Shown here one piece after another: positions 40,956 to 51,373 of a stretch of 64,000 nucleotides of DNA; position 1 is the stretch's first letter, and each line of letters opens with the position of its first letter. Under the pieces are notes generated by a model. It was given only the letters and a program-made list of their open reading frames with translations. It did no database searches and had not been told where the DNA came from. Origin of the DNA: Paenibacillus thalictri (GTDB lineage Bacteria > Bacillota > Bacilli > Paenibacillales > NBRC-103111); assembly GCF_004307995.1 (NCBI RefSeq), contig NZ_SIRE01000012.1, positions 1 through 64,000 on the forward strand, written 5' to 3'. The position numbers and the translations under genes were made by a program.

Positions 40956-43900
40956 TTACCAGAGTTCTTCAGGGATCATCTTCAGCAGTGTCTCCGAACC
41001 GTCGGGATTACGGGTAAATTCGTGAGTAATCGCACTTTCTTCAACCTGCTCGAAAGCCCAGTGCTCCGGCGTCATATCCGGGAAACTGACTTCCGCCCCG
41101 CGAAGCGGGCCTCGATAAAGCAGACGGTTAATCATAGTGACCGCCTCAGAGCGAATCATGGACGCATCCGGCTTGAACGTGCCGTCCGGATAACCTTCGA
41201 TCACATGATGACGATAAATTTGCTCCGTCATATTTCGGGCCCAGTGGCCGCTTGTATCCGTGAAATGGACATTGACCGGCGGCCGTTCCGTCAATTTCAG
41301 GAATCTTGCAATCACCGCGCTAAGCTCGGCTCTAGTAATCGCCTGATCCGGCATAAAGCTGTTATCCTCATAACCGCCGAACAACCCGGCGCGGGATGCC
41401 GCTTCGATATAACCGCCGGCCCAGAAGGAAGGCTCTACATCGCTGTACAGTTTTTCACCTTTGACGGTGCTCTGCAAATCCATAATTCGCGCGAAAATCG
41501 CAGCAATTTCCGCCCGGGTGATGGAACGGTCCGCTTTAAACAATCCGTCCGGATATCCCGCAATATAACGCTTGTGCAGCTGCTGCCCGTAACGGGAGCT
41601 GAACAACATCACCTGAAGGCCGGACTGGTCGTCCTCCGGATTGATCGTTGGCGCCGATGTGCTGATACGCGCTTCATTATGCATGATCGTCTCCGATTGC
41701 TGCAGCAGCTTGTCGACGACAAGCACCTGATAAACGATTTTGCCGGAGGCGTTCGCCGCCAAATCGCCAAGGCTCCAGCGGATCACCCCATTGCCTACAA
41801 TTCCTTCCGCTGCGTCCTGCACCGTCGTAAATTCCGGAATTTGCGCTTCGGCGACGACATTTGGTGCTGTATGGGCCGATTTGTTAACATATTCGATCGT
41901 GTACGTAATGACTCCGCCTTCGGGGTAGGCCGCCCGGTCGCTGAACAAGTCGACAGCCACATCGGTTTGCGTCCCAGTCGGTGCAGGCGCCGGTTCCGCT
42001 GTTGCCGATCCTCCCGAACCTGCCGACAGCGCCTCAACCGGCTTGCTGCTTCCGGTCAGCACCCTCCTCATTTGGATATCGTGCCGCACGATCGAATCCT
42101 CTACGCTGATGATCGGACTCGTATAAGTGTAGTACGTCGGTTTATTAGCGGTGACGACATAATCGGTATTGCCGTACACCATATACGCATAAAACCCGTA
42201 AACGTCCGTATCCTGCGGATTATGGTTATCATTCGGAGCGAAGCCGATCAGTTCGGGCAAATTAACAAGCGTGCCCGGCGTCCGCCCGTTCGTCCGGTTG
42301 CGATCCGTATCGGCATAACGCAATTCCACATGCGCGCCTGGGATCAGTTCGCCCGTTCCTATATCGGTCACCGTACCGTAAGGGTCGATCAGCTCCATGG
42401 CGATGTTCATCTCGCCGTTTTGCTGCACCACCAGTTCAGGCAGCGCGCCGTCGGCTTTGCGGTTGACGATGATTTCCTGGCCCGGCGCTACTTCCGCCAC
42501 GATGACCAGCCTATAAGAGCCCGCATTGATGTTCTGCGCGCTGAATGCGCCAAACTCGTTGATCGGGAAATCAAGACGCGTACCGTCCGACTTCGTCACT
42601 ATGCTGCCTTGGCTGTCGAGCAGATAACCTTTCATCGCGGCATACAGCTGTTTGGTCAGCTGTGTTGTCTGCTGATCCGGATTTTTCCCGAGCAGAATGC
42701 CGCTAACGGTTTTCGTCGAAGGGAATTTTTCCCGTCCATCTTCTGTAATAACGCCCGCAGCCGCGGATTGTTCAAACGAAATATATTGCGTTTGTCCACC
42801 AATTTGCACAGGTTTGGTGATTTTCAAGTCGTAAGTCTCGTTGCCGCGCGGAATGGCGATCAGGTAAGAACCGTCCGACTTGGTCACGACACGTGCGGCG
42901 AAATCGGTGATACCATCGCCGTTAAAGTCTTTGGTTGCTTCCACAACGGCTCCCGCCACCGGTTGCGATACGCCGTTTACCATCTCGGTTACGATACCGA
43001 ATATCGCTCCCGGGTCAAAAGTAATGACAATTTCCGCTGTAGCGTATAGATTGCGCACCGGATCCTGCACGTCGATGACAACGGGTAAACGCTGAGAGGA
43101 AACTCCTGTAACAACATCGGAACGGAGCGGCACCTTGGCTTCGCCCTTCTCATCGGTTACAGCCGTAGTTCCTTTCGGAAATGCGCCTTTACCGGTCGGT
43201 GACGAAAATGTCACGGTGACGCCGGCAACCGGCTTGCCCGTCGTGTCGGAAACAATTGCCGTGAGTTCGGTTTCCGAATTGCCATCGCCGAGAATAGTGG
43301 AAGGATCGGCGCTCAGCGTGACGCGGTAAGGCGACAGGCTCATATCGACAACGATCGTATTGACCGTACCATCCTTCGGCAATGCATAAAATTCCTTCTG
43401 AGAATCGGCGTAACCGTCTTTTGTTGCACTCAGATCATAGCGATTCACCGTTACATCATCAAACCTGTAATTTCCGTTTGCGTCCGTGGTCGTATCCGCG
43501 ACGGATGTTCCGGATGCAGGATCGATTAGTGTCACTTTCGCGCCGGCAATCGGCGTTTTGGCCGCGGCGTCGGTAATTTGTCCTTGTACGACGATTTTGT
43601 ATTTGACGGCAAACGGATTGTTGGCTCCTACCGGCCCGGTAGTCGTGTCGATTTCCAGCTGGCTCCCGTTTGCGTCCTTGCCGACAAACGTAACCTCATA
43701 GCTGCCGGCTGCAATATCGTCCGGCAGGCGCTGCGCCAAGCTCCAAAGCTTGTAGCCGTCCAACACGTAGGTTTTATCGTTTACCAGCTTCATGGCCATT
43801 TCCGGACTGGCTGTACCGTTGCTGTAGATGGCTCCTACACCGGCTACATGCACAGCGCTTACCGCGCTTGCCCTATAAGAGTCGCCATGTCCATATACCG

Positions 43901-46900
43901 GCAGCTTCCAGTTTTCGCGCAGTTGATCGCCGCTCCAGCCGTCAAGCGGGATCCCTGTGACGGTTACCTTATCTTGCACGAAGCTGCTGCTTCCGCTCTT
44001 CTGGCCGGTTGCGGTCAGCTTGTAAATGTGCGGCGCCGCCTCATTGTACGGCGTTTCCTGCGGCACGTGGACAATCAGCTTCAGCGCCCTGGAACCTCCC
44101 GCATCAAGCTGCACTGCGAGAACCCCGCCGACATTATAACCATCGGCAATATATTCCCATACCCAGCTTCCGCCTATTAATCTGCCGCTGGCGATTTTAT
44201 CGATTTGTCCCTCGACATACAAATCTGCCGGGAAAGGACCGTATTCAATCGACATCAGGAAGAGATCGCGGCCTGCGCCGTTATTGGTCAACGTATGATC
44301 AAAAGTCGCATCCTTGCCCGCTGTCAAAGTCACATCGCCAAATGGGCTTAATATGTGCTGGCCTTTTACAATGACATCAATACCGGACGTGGATAACGGG
44401 CCATATTGTTTGCCGCCGCTATTAGGCAGCGAGTAATATGTCTCCAGGTTCGCCTGCACATAAACGGAGGTCGTCACATTGGTCGTATTGTGCGAACCTA
44501 TACGGAATGTCAGTTGGCGCGTGGCACCGACAGGAATCGCGTCGATGCTCCAAGTGATATGGTTGGCGTCCTTGGTCACTTGTTCGCCCGCTGCTCCCGA
44601 CCCTACATTGACCAGATACACGTCGTTTGTGACGGACAAGGTCATTTTAGCCGAATAAGCCGTGCTGTGTCCGTTTATGTTGTTTACAGTCAGAATAAAG
44701 CTGCTGTTGTCGCCGGTTGTCGTCAGCTGCGTTTTGTCGACACTGATTCCAACGCCTACATTAGGTTCTATCACCGTTTGCTGCATCGGCGACGGCACCG
44801 TAAGTGTCTTAGGCGAGGAATCCGCCGCTGCTGATAAATACGTGACGCTAGGCTGGTACATCGCCGTATACGGCGAACTGCTCGGGGTATTGCCGCCGGA
44901 CAGCTTGATTTTAGTCGTTACAGTAACAGTCGTATCTCCCGTTACGTCGCCGATCACATAGCCGTTATCTGCGGACGAATACGGCAGCTTTGTGCCGGTA
45001 GGCTCTCCCAGCCATACGCCGTCGATATCCTGCTCCGTAAGTCCGGTTGGCGGCAATACGACATGGAAAGCCGTACTTGCTCCCGGCGAGTGAACAACGA
45101 GCTTATAGGTCAGCGTGTCTCCGGGACGGACCGTAGTGGTGTTGCCGCTGCCGTATGTGTTGTCCGTTACGCTTGCCGTTAAAGCAGCCGGCGCGGTGGA
45201 CAACGTAACATTTGTGGGCGCCGCAATCGTGTACACCTTTGCTTTTTGATCGACCGTATCTTTTGGTGTCGGGGTTGACTCGTAGCTGCTAATCGTAGGA
45301 ACAATCGTGATATTGTTCAAGCCGGCTCCGACAGCCGAAGTGGCCGCTAAATCAAACGTCAACGATTTTGTGCTGCTGCCATCGACCTTGAAGTTTTTCC
45401 AGCTGATCTTGCCGCCGCTAAAGGTGCCTCCCCCGGTAATATTCGATACGGACAATCCGACCGGGATGCTCGCTTCCAGACTTGGAACATAAGCCGGTCC
45501 GGGCCATGAATTCGTCAATGTATAGCCTACCTGAATCGTGCCCGTGCTGTCCGAAAATTGTGTCTGCGCAACGCCGTTGGTAGCAATCGCCAAATTCGGC
45601 TGTACGACGTCGACCGATGTCGTCTGCGATGCCGTCATCTTATTGGCTGCGCTGGCGGTCGGTTTCCAGCCGGCAGACGCAGTTGTGCCAAACGTCGCCT
45701 TATTGGTTTGAAACTCTCCGGTTGTCGGGCTGTTCTGGCTATACAACGCCCTGACTCGAATTACATTGGTATAAGTAATCCCTTCCGGTTTTACCGTCGG
45801 GTCCGGACTTGTGCCTAGATGCAGCGTCAGCTTGCCGTTGGCGTCGGGACCGTCATATGTTTTGATGCTGGCTTGCGGATCAAACGTGACATTGACCAGC
45901 TCGAATGTTTTGCCTGCTCCCGAAATAAGCCCTGCGATCGTATCCTCCACATTGAGCTCAAATGCCTGCGTCGCCGGGGGCACGGTTACCTTCAGCTCGT
46001 AATCGACCGTATCTCCTGGCCGTATGCGGGCCTTGTCTCCAGGGAGAATATATGTCGTGTCGCCGGCATTGCTTGTAGCGATAATTTTGTATGCCAGCGA
46101 AACGTCCGGCACGGTCAGCGAAGCATTCGCCGTCGCGGCAACATATCTCATCGATCTTATATCGTCGTCGCCGGCAACGTCTTGATTTTTCCTCGTATCG
46201 TTTTGGTAAGCCTCATCCGATACATAATAATCGCCGGTTATTCCATTTACGCTAAAGCTCGCTCCCGAGCCCTTCACATCGATCAGTTGAACGGTCAGAT
46301 CAAACTGCTCCGACGCCATGGCGTTCAAATCCCGCTTCGCAAACGTTACGGAGAGACCGTCCGGAGCAATAACCCCGGTTTCCGCGGTACCGTTTTTAAC
46401 GGCGCTCGCTAGTTTATAACCCTCAGGCACGGTTACTTTAGGCACAAAATCATATGCAACGCCGTTGCCGTTATTTTGAATCGTAAACGTCAGCGGCTTA
46501 GCCGGATCGCTTTTCTCCAGCTGAAGCGAGTTCGGGTTAATGGAAGCCGTCAGATTCGGCGTTTTTACCGTAACCGACACCTTGGCCGTCGTGTTCGTAT
46601 GATGAACTTTTCCGCTGCCGCTCGCGTCATCCCAATCGAACACGGCAGCCGCCTGCTGCACTTCCGTATATTGCGATCCGGTTGTACCGGTTAACCGGTC
46701 AATCTTGGCTTTAATATAATACGTATAGGCCGTTGTGACAGACGGGAGCGTAGTCACCGTCAAATTCCCGAAGACCAGCTTGCCGTTGCTCCATACCGTT
46801 TCAGGAGCTACGGGAGCTGCTGGAGGCGTATAAGCATAGACGTTCGCCGCCACGGTCGTCCCTGTGTGAGTCACACTGTTATAAGCCGACATCACTTCAA

Positions 46901-49475
46901 GCAGCGACTCGTTGTTTGGCAGCGTATCGGTGAGAAGCGGATTATAAGCCGTGATGCCCGTTGGCAGATCGACATTCAACTTATACACGACCCAGTCGCC
47001 GACGCGCAAATCGTTTTGAGCGCGTGCTCGTAAAGTCGTTCCGTCGAAGGCCACACCTTCAATGAATGTTTTTGTTACTGTCGCATCTTTCGCCTGCATT
47101 GTTGTTTTTGCATTTTCGTCGTTGGTGTAAGACTTAATTACACCGCTGGGTTGACCGTAGTAATCGATATGAGACTTTTGCTTGATTTCCTTCAATGCGC
47201 CGATCGGATTAAGTACGGTCGCCTTGTACGTCAGCGTAACCGTTTGACCCGGATCGATCTTTACGAGCGCCGGATTGTTTTCGTGCTTGAATTCAAGTGG
47301 AATGACCCCCGCTCCATCCGGGCTGCCCGCAGTAAACGGATTGCCGGACTGCACCGGGTTTACCAGTTCCACAGGCAGATACTCGGTCAGCTTGACGTCA
47401 TATGCGGGTACAGTCGAATTGTTTTTAACATCTATGGCAATAGTAACCGTCTGCCCCCCGTTAACCCTGACCAGGCTGGAAGAAGCATCCACCTTACGCG
47501 CCGTCACGCTTAAACTTGGGGCCGTATAATTCAGACTGACGCTGTCGCGCTGGCTTTGGACGCGGCTGCCTGAATTCTGATAAGACAGGTTGACCAGGTT
47601 TTCTGCGGCTTTGCTAATATCGGCGTCGGCTACATTCTGAACCTCAATCGTCACCTGGGCTACATCGTCCACATTGTCATTGACGTCTCCCAAGTCCCAA
47701 TACAGCATATTGGATTCAGCTGTGTAAGACGGAGACTTGCCCTTCAGCATGAAGGCAGTATCCGTGATAACCCCATCCGATTGAATCGTCGTTCTTGTTC
47801 CCCCTGAACTTACCGACGGTTTTGTGCCCAGCGGCAAGAAATCGACCACTTCCACCTTATGTTGCTTGGCGACAAAATCGCTCGACTTGTAATAAACGGA
47901 GAACGTCACGGTATCTCCGATCGTCACCTTGCCGAGTTTATCCGTTGAAGGCGACACCGGGGCCAAACCGTTGATGGCGGTAATCGCTTCGCTGATTTTC
48001 GGCGCTTTGATCGTAACGGTCGTGTTTTCCGTATCACTTACAATTAATCCGGATTCGGTCGAAGTACCGCTGACGGTGGCCTCATTATCAATGCTGTCGC
48101 CCGCATAAATCGGACCTGTTCCGTAAGTTCCCCCTGACCAGTTGCTGTCGACGGTCGTTTTATATGTAATGGTTTGCTCCGTCTGTTTCGGAAAATTCCC
48201 GAGATTCCAAGTCAGCGTCGTAACTCCCGCCGCTTTCTCGTAGTCCGTTGCGGGCGCAACCGGAGGCACGGGTGCGAGACTGGCGCTGCCAGAGTTGTAA
48301 GTTTGCCCGTCGCCAATCTTGTCGGTCACGGTAACTCCGCTTACATCATAATACTCGTTGGTCTTTACGTTTAACGTGTAGTTCAATACCGTGCCATACC
48401 CAACATCGACCGGCGTAACCGTCTTATAGATTACAATATCCTTGGCGACGAAAACGTCGTACTCAAGCGAGCCGGCCGGCAGCGATAGACCGGTTACCGT
48501 AGGCGTATAGATCAGCATGCCTTTAACCATCGTGTCGTGAGCCAGATCGGCGCCTTTGTTGTCGGCTTGCGCCAGCGTCGTCTTTGTCATGTCAAAACTT
48601 TTATCGAGAAAAGCTCCCTTATAGGTGAGGTGTTTCGTTTCGCTGGCCCCCAGGGTGATATTGCCCCATGAAACGTAACGCTTGTTGCTTGCAAAATCAT
48701 ACGTTTCGGAAGCCGTGAGAGCGAGGCTGCCGAACTTAGCTTCATACAACTCCAATTCCCCGCCCGCCTCGTGCTTTAAGCCGGACAACGTAGTCGGGTA
48801 CCTCGAATTGTTGACAATCTCGAAATCGACATCCAATTTTCCATACTCATCACCCGACGCCGGGGCGCTCGAATTGGCTCCCGCCCCTTTTACCTGCTTA
48901 CCCGCTTTGGACGGTGTAATGGTAAACGGAATGATCGTTACCTGCCTCGAAGCCGTCGCGCTTGCCACAGACGGCGGCTCGTATAGGACACGAGGCACGC
49001 TGGTGCCGTACAAATTCATCCTAATGCCCAGTTCGGAGCTGAACTCCACCAGCCCCCCCGAGTTCTTTACTCTGTAGCTGCCAAGCGAGTTGATCGTTAG
49101 CGTAAACGAGTACGCTTCACCCGGAGCGACGTTCTTGAAGTCCTTCCAATACGTCGTCTCCTGACCTAAAACGAGGTTTCCTGTTTTCGACGTGTACGCC
49201 GGCAGCTTGGCGTCCTGAACGCCCAATGCCAAGCCATCGTCGAGCACCAACTCCATGCCTACGTTATAGGCCCAGTTAGTGGAACTGGTATTCGTGATCG
49301 TTACACCCACTTTCGAATCCCTGCCAAGAACAATTTCCCCGCCCGTATCCAAGGTTACGCTTAACAAACCCGGCGCTACCGGCGATGGGGTCGCAGCCGA
49401 TGCGACGACGGCTCCAAGAATCATCTCTAGCAGCAGTAAAACCACGAGCCCGCCGGAAATCCACTTTCTCCTCAT
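40956..49475 (-). CDS. Giant SLH-domain surface protein with DUF11-type Ig repeats (2839 residues)
   Basis: A signal peptide (GGLVVLLLLEMILGAVVASAATP) is followed by a very long Ser/Thr-rich array: repeated DUF11-like Ig modules from about residue 350 to 1900 (NYTLNVKTNEYYDVSGVTVTDKIGDG, VTFSVYYKSSDFVAKQHKVEVVDFLPLG and so on), two carboxypeptidase-regulatory-like modules (about 1965-2045 and 2155-2260), a Big_1-like Ig module between them (VTLSADPSTILGDGNSE), another DUF11 module near 2511 and three SLH motifs from 2634 (YIAGYPDGLFKADRSITRAEIAAIF, YEDNSFMPDQAITRAELSAVI, YPDGTFKPDASMIRSEAVTMI). SLH domains hold it to pyruvylated wall polymer. Monocistronic; a heptamer-repeat promoter precedes it. 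Ligand unknown. ATG 49475 follows GGAGG at 11-base spacing. Confidence 0.93.
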   Translation of the reverse strand: MRRKWISGGLVVLLLLEMILGAVVASAATPSPVAPGLLSVTLDTGGEIVLGRDSKVGVTITNTSSTNWAYNVGMELVLDDGLALGVQDAKLPAYTSKTGNLVLGQETTYWKDFKNVAPGEAYSFTLTINSLGSYRVKNSGGLVEFSSELGIRMNLYGTSVPRVLYEPPSVASATASRQVTIIPFTITPSKAGKQVKGAGANSSAPASGDEYGKLDVDFEIVNNSRYPTTLSGLKHEAGGELELYEAKFGSLALTASETYDFASNKRYVSWGNITLGASETKHLTYKGAFLDKSFDMTKTTLAQADNKGADLAHDTMVKGMLIYTPTVTGLSLPAGSLEYDVFVAKDIVIYKTVTPVDVGYGTVLNYTLNVKTNEYYDVSGVTVTDKIGDGQTYNSGSASLAPVPPVAPATDYEKAAGVTTLTWNLGNFPKQTEQTITYKTTVDSNWSGGTYGTGPIYAGDSIDNEATVSGTSTESGLIVSDTENTTVTIKAPKISEAITAINGLAPVSPSTDKLGKVTIGDTVTFSVYYKSSDFVAKQHKVEVVDFLPLGTKPSVSSGGTRTTIQSDGVITDTAFMLKGKSPSYTAESNMLYWDLGDVNDNVDDVAQVTIEVQNVADADISKAAENLVNLSYQNSGSRVQSQRDSVSLNYTAPSLSVTARKVDASSSLVRVNGGQTVTIAIDVKNNSTVPAYDVKLTEYLPVELVNPVQSGNPFTAGSPDGAGVIPLEFKHENNPALVKIDPGQTVTLTYKATVLNPIGALKEIKQKSHIDYYGQPSGVIKSYTNDENAKTTMQAKDATVTKTFIEGVAFDGTTLRARAQNDLRVGDWVVYKLNVDLPTGITAYNPLLTDTLPNNESLLEVMSAYNSVTHTGTTVAANVYAYTPPAAPVAPETVWSNGKLVFGNLTVTTLPSVTTAYTYYIKAKIDRLTGTTGSQYTEVQQAAAVFDWDDASGSGKVHHTNTTAKVSVTVKTPNLTASINPNSLQLEKSDPAKPLTFTIQNNGNGVAYDFVPKVTVPEGYKLASAVKNGTAETGVIAPDGLSVTFAKRDLNAMASEQFDLTVQLIDVKGSGASFSVNGITGDYYVSDEAYQNDTRKNQDVAGDDDIRSMRYVAATANASLTVPDVSLAYKIIATSNAGDTTYILPGDKARIRPGDTVDYELKVTVPPATQAFELNVEDTIAGLISGAGKTFELVNVTFDPQASIKTYDGPDANGKLTLHLGTSPDPTVKPEGITYTNVIRVRALYSQNSPTTGEFQTNKATFGTTASAGWKPTASAANKMTASQTTSVDVVQPNLAIATNGVAQTQFSDSTGTIQVGYTLTNSWPGPAYVPSLEASIPVGLSVSNITGGGTFSGGKISWKNFKVDGSSTKSLTFDLAATSAVGAGLNNITIVPTISSYESTPTPKDTVDQKAKVYTIAAPTNVTLSTAPAALTASVTDNTYGSGNTTTVRPGDTLTYKLVVHSPGASTAFHVVLPPTGLTEQDIDGVWLGEPTGTKLPYSSADNGYVIGDVTGDTTVTVTTKIKLSGGNTPSSSPYTAMYQPSVTYLSAAADSSPKTLTVPSPMQQTVIEPNVGVGISVDKTQLTTTGDNSSFILTVNNINGHSTAYSAKMTLSVTNDVYLVNVGSGAAGEQVTKDANHITWSIDAIPVGATRQLTFRIGSHNTTNVTTSVYVQANLETYYSLPNSGGKQYGPLSTSGIDVIVKGQHILSPFGDVTLTAGKDATFDHTLTNNGAGRDLFLMSIEYGPFPADLYVEGQIDKIASGRLIGGSWVWEYIADGYNVGGVLAVQLDAGGSRALKLIVHVPQETPYNEAAPHIYKLTATGQKSGSSSFVQDKVTVTGIPLDGWSGDQLRENWKLPVYGHGDSYRASAVSAVHVAGVGAIYSNGTASPEMAMKLVNDKTYVLDGYKLWSLAQRLPDDIAAGSYEVTFVGKDANGSQLEIDTTTGPVGANNPFAVKYKIVVQGQITDAAAKTPIAGAKVTLIDPASGTSVADTTTDANGNYRFDDVTVNRYDLSATKDGYADSQKEFYALPKDGTVNTIVVDMSLSPYRVTLSADPSTILGDGNSETELTAIVSDTTGKPVAGVTVTFSSPTGKGAFPKGTTAVTDEKGEAKVPLRSDVVTGVSSQRLPVVIDVQDPVRNLYATAEIVITFDPGAIFGIVTEMVNGVSQPVAGAVVEATKDFNGDGITDFAARVVTKSDGSYLIAIPRGNETYDLKITKPVQIGGQTQYISFEQSAAAGVITEDGREKFPSTKTVSGILLGKNPDQQTTQLTKQLYAAMKGYLLDSQGSIVTKSDGTRLDFPINEFGAFSAQNINAGSYRLVIVAEVAPGQEIIVNRKADGALPELVVQQNGEMNIAMELIDPYGTVTDIGTGELIPGAHVELRYADTDRNRTNGRTPGTLVNLPELIGFAPNDNHNPQDTDVYGFYAYMVYGNTDYVVTANKPTYYTYTSPIISVEDSIVRHDIQMRRVLTGSSKPVEALSAGSGGSATAEPAPAPTGTQTDVAVDLFSDRAAYPEGGVITYTIEYVNKSAHTAPNVVAEAQIPEFTTVQDAAEGIVGNGVIRWSLGDLAANASGKIVYQVLVVDKLLQQSETIMHNEARISTSAPTINPEDDQSGLQVMLFSSRYGQQLHKRYIAGYPDGLFKADRSITRAEIAAIFARIMDLQSTVKGEKLYSDVEPSFWAGGYIEAASRAGLFGGYEDNSFMPDQAITRAELSAVIARFLKLTERPPVNVHFTDTSGHWARNMTEQIYRHHVIEGYPDGTFKPDASMIRSEAVTMINRLLYRGPLRGAEVSFPDMTPEHWAFEQVEESAITHEFTRNPDGSETLLKMIPEELW

Positions 49476-49577
49476 CTCTTTCTATACCTCCGCATATCAA
49501 ATTGATTGCACATGGATCTTCAGTCCCGTTAATGTAAATTCCACATCTTGAGACCCACGGCCCAAAGCCCTAAAAAG

Positions 49578-49623
49578 ATTATGCGGCATCGATTTGAACA
49601 AAAACTAAACAAGAAATAAACAA
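49578..49623 (-). promoter_or_regulatory. Heptamer-repeat promoter of the giant SLH gene
   Basis: On the minus strand three direct copies lie at an exact 11-bp period: TTGTTTA (49617-49623), TTGTTTA (49606-49612) and TTGTTCA (49595-49601). Eleven bases after the last copy is CATAAT (49578-49583), the -10. The layout matches three other promoters in this locus and the direct-repeat sites of SARP activators. It is about 100 bases before the start codon. Confidence 0.75.
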
Positions 49624-49729
49624 GCGGATTTGCAAAAAAAATAGCCACCCCCCATCAAAGTCCGGGAAGCGGCCGTTCGTCACTTAGATTTTGTATGTTT
49701 TTCAGTTCACCAAACATACCCTCGTTTAT

Positions 49730-50089
49730 TTATTGCAAAATCTTTTGAATCGCTTGCTCGACACGATCCTTTTGCAGCGGTTTTACAATAAAATCCTGAG
49801 CTCCGCTGCGCAGCGCTTCAAGCACCATATCCCGCTGTCCCATCGCCGAGCACATAATGATTTTCGCCGCGGGATCCATATCCCGAATTTGCTTCAACGC
49901 GGCAATGCCGTCCATCTCGGGCATCGTAATATCCATGGTCACCAAATCGGGCCTAATCTTCTCGTACAATCTGACGGCCTCTTCTCCGTTCTGTGCTTCA
50001 GCCGCTACATCCATGCCCATTCCTTCCAGTATGCCGCGCATTACCATGCGCATAAATGCCGTATCGTCCACTACCATAACAGCCGCCAT
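49730..50089 (-). CDS. CheY-like single-domain response regulator
   Basis: About 119 residues, only a receiver domain: VMVVDDTAFMRMVM with the acidic pair, the phosphoacceptor Asp53 in LVTMDITMPEMDGIAAL, Ser/Ala in IIMCSAMGQ and Lys in DFIVKPLQ. Such proteins switch flagellar motors or relay phosphate. ATG 50089 follows GGGGGGAACGGAA; the longer frame to 50149 would begin within the promoter. No flagellar genes are near, so a role inside this locus is likely, possibly receiving phosphate from the hybrid kinase. That is inference. Confidence 0.92.
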   Translation of the reverse strand: MAAVMVVDDTAFMRMVMRGILEGMGMDVAAEAQNGEEAVRLYEKIRPDLVTMDITMPEMDGIAALKQIRDMDPAAKIIMCSAMGQRDMVLEALRSGAQDFIVKPLQKDRVEQAIQKILQ

Positions 50090-50125
50090 TTCCGTTCCCC
50101 CCGTTTGGAAAATATTTATATCTCC

Positions 50126-50160
50126 ATCATAAACGACTGCAATGAACAAAAACTAAACAA
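50126..50160 (-). promoter_or_regulatory. Heptamer-repeat promoter of the cheY-like gene
   Basis: TTGTTTA (50154-50160) and TTGTTCA (50143-50149) are 11 bp apart, and TATGAT (50126-50131) begins 11 bases after the second. The resulting leader is about 30 bases, ending in a strong ribosome site, which supports ATG 50089 as the start. Confidence 0.75.
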
Positions 50161-50197
50161 ACAGGCCCTTTTCCCCGTTGTTGTGGCAAAATTCACA

Positions 50198-50229
50198 AAA
50201 CGGCGACCCCGTATAAGAGGCCGCCGTTT
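50198..50229 (-). terminator. Terminator of the HD-GYP gene
   Basis: AAACGGCG and CGCCGTTT pair around a 16-base loop; T4 follows on the minus strand, 12 bases after the stop. Confidence 0.8.
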
Positions 50230-50240
50230 CTGTATAATGC

Positions 50241-51317
50241 TCATATCACCACTTGCTGTATGTGCACACCGGGTTCACTTCGCAAATCCAGAAAGGTCCC
50301 GTCGATATGAACCAGCGGATGCATCGGATCTTGGGGGTGCACCATCACGATCGTTCCGTTTTTCCCGTTGGTCAGCAGTACCTCATTGCCGACAAGCATG
50401 CCCATTACCTTATCCAAAAACAGTCTCACAATCCGCGGATCAAGCACGCCAAACGCATTATTCTCCATTTGCTTAAGCGTTTCGTAGAATGGAGACGCGT
50501 CCCGGTACACCCTCTTGGAGGTCATGGCATGGAAAATATCGGCCACCGCTACGATGCGGCTGAAAAAGTCGATTTTGTTCCCGCCGATACCCAGTGGATA
50601 CCCGCTCCCGTCTTGCCTTTCATGGTGCTGAAGGGCGACCAGCGCTTGCCTGTGGTTAATTCCCACCGTTTCCTTAAGAATTTGGTATCCGTATACCGCA
50701 TGCCGTTTCATCATCGAAAATTCTTCTTCGGTATACTTGCCCGGCTTATTTAAAATTTCCAGAGGAATTTTTACCTTCCCTATATCGTGCAGAGTGGCCG
50801 CCATCGTTAATTGGGACAACTCGGCTTCCGTCAGCCCCAGCCATCTGCCGATCAGCGTAGCGATCACGCCCACCCCGATATTGTGCCGGTATGTGTAATC
50901 ATCCTTGGACTGCAGCGAGGCAAATAAACCGAACAGATTGGGCTGTTCTGTCGTTTGGTGGATAATGGGAAGAATATTTTGCCGAATCTCGAGCAGCGGC
51001 ACTTGCTTGGTCATGCGCATTTCCTCAAAAATCGGGCTTATTTTGCGGACGCCTTGATTGATCAGCTCGCTTTGTTCCATCATTTTTCCCGCAAAGGATC
51101 CGGCCGCCTCCACATCATCTTCGCGCAGCTCGATACCGTGGAACTGGAGTTTCTCCAGTTCGGAATGATTGAGTACTGTGCCGGCCGCGGCAACAAGAAC
51201 TCCTGTCTGATTAAACATATCCTTTTTTAGACGTTTTCCGTAAAAAAATCCTTCGTTCTGATGAGGAAACCCGCCTGTGGAGTCATGCTCAGCAGATTGC
51301 CTGCCGTTTTGGTGCAA
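50241..51317 (-). CDS. HD-GYP domain protein, probable cyclic-di-GMP phosphodiesterase
   Basis: An HD-GYP protein of about 358 residues. The catalytic signature is TLHDIGKVKIP and the HD-GYP signature is HHERQDGSGYPLG, with DIFHAMTSKRVYR after them. Such enzymes break down cyclic-di-GMP to GMP. The N-terminal part has the small domain seen in many Paenibacillus HD-GYP proteins (KRLKKDMFNQTGVLVAAAGTVL). The frame is open to ATG 51365, but the promoter's -10 at 51374-51379 puts transcription start almost at that ATG. TTG 51317, nine bases after GGGGG, is therefore preferred. No receiver domain, so activity may be constitutive or ligand-gated. Confidence 0.85.
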   Translation of the reverse strand: MHQNGRQSAEHDSTGGFPHQNEGFFYGKRLKKDMFNQTGVLVAAAGTVLNHSELEKLQFHGIELREDDVEAAGSFAGKMMEQSELINQGVRKISPIFEEMRMTKQVPLLEIRQNILPIIHQTTEQPNLFGLFASLQSKDDYTYRHNIGVGVIATLIGRWLGLTEAELSQLTMAATLHDIGKVKIPLEILNKPGKYTEEEFSMMKRHAVYGYQILKETVGINHRQALVALQHHERQDGSGYPLGIGGNKIDFFSRIVAVADIFHAMTSKRVYRDASPFYETLKQMENNAFGVLDPRIVRLFLDKVMGMLVGNEVLLTNGKNGTIVMVHPQDPMHPLVHIDGTFLDLRSEPGVHIQQVVI

Positions 51318-51373
51318 TGCCCTCTTCCCCCTTCCAAATGAACCCAGAACATCATAATCGTTCATATTTTTCT

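Noticed and set aside
40938..43049. 703-codon plus-strand open frame
   Set aside because: It lies fully antisense to the SLH gene, is rich in Arg, His and Ile as expected for a mirror frame, has no ribosome site and no domain.
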